A stretch of 9,682 nt of DNA, taken from positions 1 to 9,682 of the forward strand of contig DIZT01000072.1 in the NCBI GenBank assembly GCA_002427975.1, in the 5' to 3' direction. The translations under genes and the position numbers were made by a program. The stretch comes from Micrococcaceae bacterium UBA6021 (GTDB lineage: Bacteria; Actinomycetota; Actinomycetes; Actinomycetales; Micrococcaceae). Each line of letters begins with the position of its first letter. Positions within the stretch are counted from its first letter, which is position 1. A model generated the notes under the pieces. The model saw only the letters and a program-made list of their open reading frames with translations. It was not told the DNA's origin and did no database searches. Positions 6,419-9,682 of this stretch are shown here, piece by piece.

Positions 6419-7042
6419 ATGGATCTGACTGCATTTATAGGCCCCAGCGCGCTGGGCTTCGGCACCAGCCTGGCCCTCATCGTGGCCATCGGCAGCCAGA
6501 ACGCCTTCGTCCTCCGGCAGGGCATCCGCGGTGAGCATGTGGCCGCCGTCGTCCTGATCTGCAGCGTCTCCGACGCGCTGCTTATCGCAGCGGGCATTGC
6601 CGGGGTAGGGGCGCTGCTCCAGGCGAACCCCGTGATCGTGGACGTGGTCCGGTTTGCTGGAGCCGCCTTCCTGGTGGGCTACGGCGTCATGGCGGCGCGC
6701 CGCGCGGTGCGTCCGGGGGCGTTGACGGCATCGGGGCGGCAGCCCGCCGTCGGCCTTGGCGCCGCACTCAGCACGGTGCTGGCCCTGACCTGGCTCAACC
6801 CGCACGTCTACCTGGACACCGTGCTGCTGCTCGGGTCGGTGGCCAACCAGCAGGCGCAGGAATTGCGGTGGTGGTTCGGGGCCGGAGCCATCGCCGCCAG
6901 CATCGCCTGGTTCAGCGCGCTGGGTTTCGGGGCGCGGGCCCTGCGGCCCTTTTTCGCGCGGCCCTCCTCGTGGCGCATCCTGGACGGGTTCGTCGCCGCC
7001 GTAATGCTCACGCTGGGTGTGCGCCTGGCAGTCGGTGCGTGA
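6419..7042 (+). CDS. lysE: LysE/ArgO-family amino-acid exporter
   Basis: A membrane transporter of 207 residues, normal for the family, expected to export lysine and/or arginine. The signature IGSQNAFVLRQGIRG lies at 24-38, and the second family motif LTWLNPHVYLDTVLLLGSV at 123-141. About six hydrophobic segments are visible, near 9-27, 40-64, 72-92, 112-128, 151-172 and 188-204. I choose the ATG at 6419-6421 because MDLTAFIGPSALGFG matches where family members begin. GGAGG at 6412-6416 lies upstream, though its spacing of two bases is short. The ATG at 6362 in the same frame would add 19 polar residues and overlap the operator, so it is unlikely. Divergent from the LysG-type regulator across about 70 bases, hence probably activated by it when basic amino acids accumulate. 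Confidence 0.9.
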   Translation: MDLTAFIGPSALGFGTSLALIVAIGSQNAFVLRQGIRGEHVAAVVLICSVSDALLIAAGIAGVGALLQANPVIVDVVRFAGAAFLVGYGVMAARRAVRPGALTASGRQPAVGLGAALSTVLALTWLNPHVYLDTVLLLGSVANQQAQELRWWFGAGAIAASIAWFSALGFGARALRPFFARPSSWRILDGFVAAVMLTLGVRLAVGA

Positions 7043-7127
7043 GGTCGTCGTGTTTTGGCGCGAACGGACATTTGGGGCCCGCACACAGCGAAAACCAGGA
7101 CCGTATCTGCCCGTTCGGGCACTGCCG

Positions 7128-7156
7128 TTGACCGCTGGCGCATTGCGGCGTAGCTT
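7128..7156 (+). promoter_or_regulatory. Sigma-70-type promoter before the membrane protein gene
   Basis: TTGACC (7128-7133) is followed after exactly 17 bases by TAGCTT (7151-7156), which fits the actinobacterial TTGACN and TANNNT patterns. Transcription would start near 7163 and leave a leader of about 68 bases before the ATG at 7231. The arrangement means the downstream gene has its own promoter and need not depend on lysE read-through. Confidence 0.6.
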
Positions 7157-7230
7157 CAAGGTCACCACCGCGATGTTGCTGGGCCAACGCATCCGCCGGA
7201 CCGGGAGCCAGCCATGCAGGAAACCAGGCA

Positions 7231-7854
7231 ATGAACGCGAATAAGCCCTACCAAAGGGCAGGGTCAGTCATCGTCGCAGCCAGCACCTGCTGGGGAATCG
7301 GAATCTCCTGTGTGGGGAACGTGCACGCCAAACGTGACCCGGCCGCACGCCTGGCGATGCTCCGGCGCAACCAGGGGCTCTGGGTGGCGGGGCAGTTCCT
7401 GGCGGCCGCCGGGACCATGGCCGTCCCCATCGGATTCGTCCGGTTCGCCCAGGCCATCAGGTCCCGCCCCGCAAAGTCCTTGGCCGCCGGCGCAGCAGCC
7501 GCCCTGCTCGCGGGCGCACCACTGTTCGTCCTGGCCTTGGCGGACCGCGCCTCAGACCTGGAAAAGTTCGCCTACCGGCGTGGTCCCAGCTGGCCCTTCC
7601 TGACCTATTCAGGGCTGCACATCGGCGGCCTCGCAGCGCTGGGCGCCGGCCTGCTGTTCTTGCCCCTGAAACCCTGGACCGGCGTCACTGCGGCTGCCAG
7701 CGCTCCCCTCTTTGGTGCCATCCTGGCCGGCACCAAAGACATTCCGCCGTTTGTCTTCTACTTGGTTGAGACCGCAGTAGGTGTCCAGCTGATGCGCTAT
7801 GAGGAACCCGGGCTAGCGGCGGGCAGCCAGCGCGGCGGCGAGGGCCACGGCTGA
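7231..7854 (+). CDS. Small multi-span membrane protein, unknown function
   Basis: A 207-residue protein that I do not recognise. It shows about six hydrophobic segments, near 10-27, 49-70, 83-103, 121-145, 150-166 and 172-188. A cytoplasmic-type basic loop lies after the first (HAKRDPAARLAMLRRNQ, 32-48). A polar loop DRASDLEKFAYRRGPSWPF (105-123) precedes the fourth. There is no catalytic or binding motif I can name. Start ATG follows AGGA at 7218-7221, and a good promoter lies at 7128-7156. The last 14 codons, giving a tail rich in Gly, Arg and Ala, overlap the 3' end of a minus-strand GH26 pseudogene. The tail may therefore be an accidental extension rather than part of the ancestral protein. 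The high number of alanines and glycines is normal for membrane proteins at this base composition. Confidence 0.75.
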   Translation: MNANKPYQRAGSVIVAASTCWGIGISCVGNVHAKRDPAARLAMLRRNQGLWVAGQFLAAAGTMAVPIGFVRFAQAIRSRPAKSLAAGAAAALLAGAPLFVLALADRASDLEKFAYRRGPSWPFLTYSGLHIGGLAALGAGLLFLPLKPWTGVTAAASAPLFGAILAGTKDIPPFVFYLVETAVGVQLMRYEEPGLAAGSQRGGEGHG

Positions 7855-8091
7855 GGCGGCGCTGCTATCGATCCGCCAGTCCGTCTCCTTGTTGAAGTTA
7901 AACCACACGAAGCCAGTGACGTCCGGCTGCGTCCTCAGCTACGGGATCAACGCCGCGTTCCAGTCCGGCTTGCTTCCGCCGGTCTCCGTGCTGGCCGTTT
8001 CCGTGACGACGATCTGCTTGCCGGGGGGCGATGCTCCGGAGCTGCGCCAGATAGGGCCCGGACAATGCGTCCGGCCGGACCGGACGCCGGC
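7813..8091 (-). pseudogene. GH26 beta-mannanase-like gene remnant (frameshift, nonsense, 5' truncated)
   Basis: On the minus strand two frames join into the C-terminal end of a glycoside hydrolase family 26-type protein. The upstream frame reads DALSGPYLAQLRSIAP. After a run of six C (plus-strand G at 8023-8028), one more than needed, the frame moves on to GKQIVVTETASTETGGSKPD and WNAALIP. Then TAG stands at 7939-7941 where GAG would fit. It continues LRTQPDVTGFVWFNFNKETD, then WRIDSSAASAVALAAALAARR, and ends at TAG 7813-7815. The Glu in TETAS is the expected catalytic nucleophile. About 90 C-terminal residues remain, and the much longer upstream part of the enzyme is gone. Upstream of about 8091 the protein likeness stops, right beside the end of the ybdK-type gene. 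Three independent lesions make this a dead gene rather than a sequencing slip alone. Confidence 0.82.
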
Positions 8092-8112
8092 ATGAGGGTG
8101 ACGGCAGGCGGA

Positions 8113-9342
8113 TCAGGGTTGGCGCACCCGCAGCAGTTCCGGGGCTTCGTCCGCCTCAGCCAACCCGGAGGTCCCGCGCATCGTGACACCCACGGCGTGG
8201 GCAACCACGGCCCCCATCCCACCGTCGTCGGGTCCTGACTTTTCCAACGCTGAGTCCCGCACCCTGCGCTGTTCGGTTGAGCCGGTGCCGCGGGCAAAGA
8301 TGTCCTCCACGCCCTGCCGGGCAAAGGACAGTTCGCCCTGCTCAGCGAGGACCGGCGCCAGATAGTCCACCAAAGATCGCACCACGTCGACGGCGGGCGC
8401 CGGCCTGAAAGTGCCGAAATCCAGCAGATCGCCGCCCAGGCCGCTGCTGCTCGCCTGCCAGGTCGCCATCCGCAGCAGCACGGTGGGGACCGGGGCCGGC
8501 TCCACGCCGCCCCGCCATTCGCGGCTGGCCGATTCCACCAGGCCCCGCACCAGCACGCCGATCAGCGCGGCGTCCTCGGCACGCAGGCAGACATCGGCCA
8601 CCCGGACCTCCACGGTCGGTTGTTTCCGGGACAGGCGGGCGTCGAAGTAGAGCATGCCTTCATCCAGCATCACGCCGCTGTCCAAAAGGCGCGTCACCAC
8701 CCGCCGGTACGCGGAGTACGTGCCGTAGATGCCGGAGGGGCCGGACGTGGGCCAGCGGTTCCAGGCCTGGGTGCGATAACTTTCGAATCCGGTGGGCATC
8801 CCGTTCCAGAACGGCGAGTTCGCGCTCAGGGCCGTGAGGACGGCCAGCTTGTCGCGGATCCTGTCCAGCACGGCCACGCCCTCATCCGGGGACTCGATGT
8901 AGGTGTGGACGTGGAAGCCGCACGTCAGCTGCTCCTGCGCCGTCAGGCCGAAGCGCTCCAGCATCCGGGCATAGCGCGCGTCCGGTGTGGTGTGGCTGGC
9001 GGACCCGAAGGGGGACGTGGCCAGCGCAGCCACCCTGGCGCCGTTCCTGAGGGCCGCCTGGTCCGCGAGCCGGCGGCCGGCCCGGATCCGCGGCAGCAGC
9101 TCAGCGAACTCAAGGCAGGGACGCGTCTGGGTCTCGATCTGCTCAAGCTTCAGCTCGGCACTCAGGCCCGTCCAGTCGTCGTCGGCGGTTTTGTCCTCCT
9201 TGGCCGGCAGGGCACGGGGATTTTCCGGGGCGTCGTCGGCCGGCAATCTCCGGCTGGAGAGCAGCGCATCCGCGAGGGCAAGCGGCACTCCGGTTTCCGG
9301 ATCCACGATCAGGAGCTCTTCCTCGACGCCGAATGTGCGCAT
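8113..9342 (-). CDS. YbdK-type carboxylate-amine ligase (GCS2 family)
   Basis: A 409-residue ATP-dependent ligase of the glutamate-cysteine ligase type 2 family. The E. coli member YbdK shows weak gamma-glutamylcysteine synthetase activity, and the true substrates in actinobacteria are unsettled. I use the ATG at 9340-9342 because [18 protein letters not shown] is where family members start. An upstream TTG at 9403-9405 would add 21 residues of poor quality. Conserved stretches are FGVEEEL (4-10), [11 protein letters not shown] (63-73), CGFHVHTYI (141-149), the SANSPFW loop (163-169) followed by [14 protein letters not shown], and [10 protein letters not shown] (233-242). Glu residues of the first and last of these should bind metal and nucleotide. 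No ribosome site precedes the ATG; an AT-rich ACAATATAAG lies just upstream, so leaderless or weak initiation is possible. The region about 30-57 is a polar insert. Confidence 0.88.
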   Translation of the reverse strand: MRTFGVEEELLIVDPETGVPLALADALLSSRRLPADDAPENPRALPAKEDKTADDDWTGLSAELKLEQIETQTRPCLEFAELLPRIRAGRRLADQAALRNGARVAALATSPFGSASHTTPDARYARMLERFGLTAQEQLTCGFHVHTYIESPDEGVAVLDRIRDKLAVLTALSANSPFWNGMPTGFESYRTQAWNRWPTSGPSGIYGTYSAYRRVVTRLLDSGVMLDEGMLYFDARLSRKQPTVEVRVADVCLRAEDAALIGVLVRGLVESASREWRGGVEPAPVPTVLLRMATWQASSSGLGGDLLDFGTFRPAPAVDVVRSLVDYLAPVLAEQGELSFARQGVEDIFARGTGSTEQRRVRDSALEKSGPDDGGMGAVVAHAVGVTMRGTSGLAEADEAPELLRVRQP

Positions 9343-9514
9343 GCTTATATTGTGCGTCAACCGGGCAAGGGCGTGGCAGGCCGGTCCTTGCCGAATTCTG
9401 CTCAATCATCGCCTTGGACCAGGCAGCGAGGCCCGGAACGGCGCGGCCTGACCCCGGGCCAGTGCGATTGATCGTGCACAATCCGTCGTAGGACCGTTCC
9501 CCCACAGCCCCGGA

Positions 9515-9523
9515 TTATCCACA
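9515..9523 (+). other. DnaA-box-like 9-mer TTATCCACA in the 9343-9574 spacer
   Basis: TTATCCACA is a perfect match to the classical DnaA box. It lies in the 232-bp non-coding spacer between the divergent ybdK-type and AbiEi-type genes, and a second CCACA occurs at 9502-9506. I see no other complete copy nearby and no AT-rich unwinding region, so this is not evidence of an origin. Otherwise I see nothing firm in this spacer. Confidence 0.4.
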
Positions 9524-9574
9524 TGGCACCATTCGCCCGTCCACGCGGGGCCCGAACCGTGGCTAGCTCGATCC

Positions 9575-9667
9575 ATGGATCCCTTGGACTTTCTGAAATC
9601 AGTGGGCGGCGTGGCCAGGGTTGGCATGCTGCGCCGGGAAGGCTACTCCGAACGCACCGTGCGGAGC
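9575..9667 (+). CDS. AbiEi-type wHTH protein, first 31 codons only
   Basis: The ATG at 9575-9577 opens a frame reading MDPLDFLKSVGGVARVGMLR, then REGYSERTVRS, which stops being genomic at the adapter match that follows. The pattern of a helix, then MLRREGYSERTVRS, resembles the N-terminal winged helix found in AbiEi-type antitoxin-like proteins and DUF559 nuclease-type proteins of actinobacteria, where the next residues are usually a short loop and a basic beta strand. Only the N-terminus is visible, so whether a nuclease domain or a toxin partner follows cannot be known. No clear ribosome site precedes the ATG. The gene is divergent from the ybdK-type gene. Confidence 0.55.
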
Positions 9668-9682
9668 CTGTCTCTTATACAC
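9668..9682. other. Tn5/Nextera mosaic-end adapter at the contig end
   Basis: The last 15 bases, CTGTCTCTTATACAC, equal the first 15 of the 19-base Tn5 mosaic end used in transposase-based library kits. The match sits at the very edge of the window and interrupts a reading frame. It is best read as untrimmed sequencing adapter. The first one to three bases may coincide with genomic sequence. Confidence 0.93.

Noticed and set aside
7108..7121. Hairpin TGCCC-GTTC-GGGCA after lysE as a terminator
   Set aside because: The stem is only five pairs and no T-run follows; it is too weak to call.
6368..7231. 287-codon open frame on the minus strand opposite lysE
   Set aside because: No protein-like pattern, and it would run through the operator and a convincing exporter gene.
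8620..9471. 283-codon open frame on the plus strand opposite the ybdK-type gene
   Set aside because: Shadow of the ligase gene; no motif and no ribosome site.
9515..9523. Replication origin
   Set aside because: A single DnaA-like box without a cluster, AT-rich region, or dnaA/dnaN neighbours.
9668..9682. Real Tn5-type transposon end in the genome
   Set aside because: The sequence is the synthetic mosaic end, sits exactly at the window edge and has no target duplication; adapter is the simpler explanation.
1..9682. CRISPR array, tRNA, rRNA, prophage or insertion sequence
   Set aside because: No regular direct repeats, no cloverleaf or rRNA sequence, and no transposase, integrase or phage-like protein was found on either strand.

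Overview
The window is high-GC DNA with frequent GTG starts and GTGA start/stop overlaps. It also has a SAM-IV-type riboswitch and a LysG/LysE-type pair. Together these point to an actinobacterium, most likely Micrococcaceae (Arthrobacter or Pseudarthrobacter-like); the genus is an inference from gene content and style. The last 15 bases match the Tn5/Nextera transposase mosaic end, so the right edge is very probably a contig end carrying sequencing adapter rather than genome.

Left part (1-3420): the 3' end of an acyl-CoA synthetase meets, stop codon against stop codon, a large minus-strand gene. That gene encodes a secreted GH26-like domain fused to an OpgC-type multi-membrane-span acyltransferase. 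Both GH26 catalytic glutamates appear to be replaced, and the natural start codon appears to be lost (ATC where ATG is expected). Upstream of it lies a decayed minus-strand gene for a small exported-type protein, with an internal TGA and no recognisable start.

Middle part (3414-5428): a methionine/sulfur operon. A SAM-IV-type riboswitch precedes a DUF1737 protein, a rhodanese and an O-succinylhomoserine sulfhydrylase (MetZ). Both gene junctions are GTGA overlaps. The likely logic is that S-adenosylmethionine shuts off homocysteine synthesis by direct sulfhydrylation.

Next part (5447-7042): a LysR-type regulator of the ArgP/LysG group faces a divergent LysE/ArgO-type amino-acid exporter. The short shared spacer holds three copies of the half-site TTAGCT/AGCTAA.

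Right part (7043-9682): an unrecognised membrane protein sits behind a clear TTGACC-N17-TAGCTT promoter. Its 3' end overlaps a minus-strand GH26 pseudogene remnant carrying a frameshift, a nonsense codon and a missing 5' part. Then come a minus-strand YbdK-type carboxylate-amine ligase, a 232-bp spacer with a perfect DnaA-box-like 9-mer, and the first 31 codons of an AbiEi-type protein cut off by the adapter. I see no tRNA, rRNA, CRISPR array or insertion sequence. Most of the window is ordinary chromosomal content. The strongest points for a second look are the adapter end, the lost start plus pseudoenzyme character of the OpgC fusion, the two pseudogenes, and the SAM-controlled DUF1737-rhodanese-MetZ cassette.
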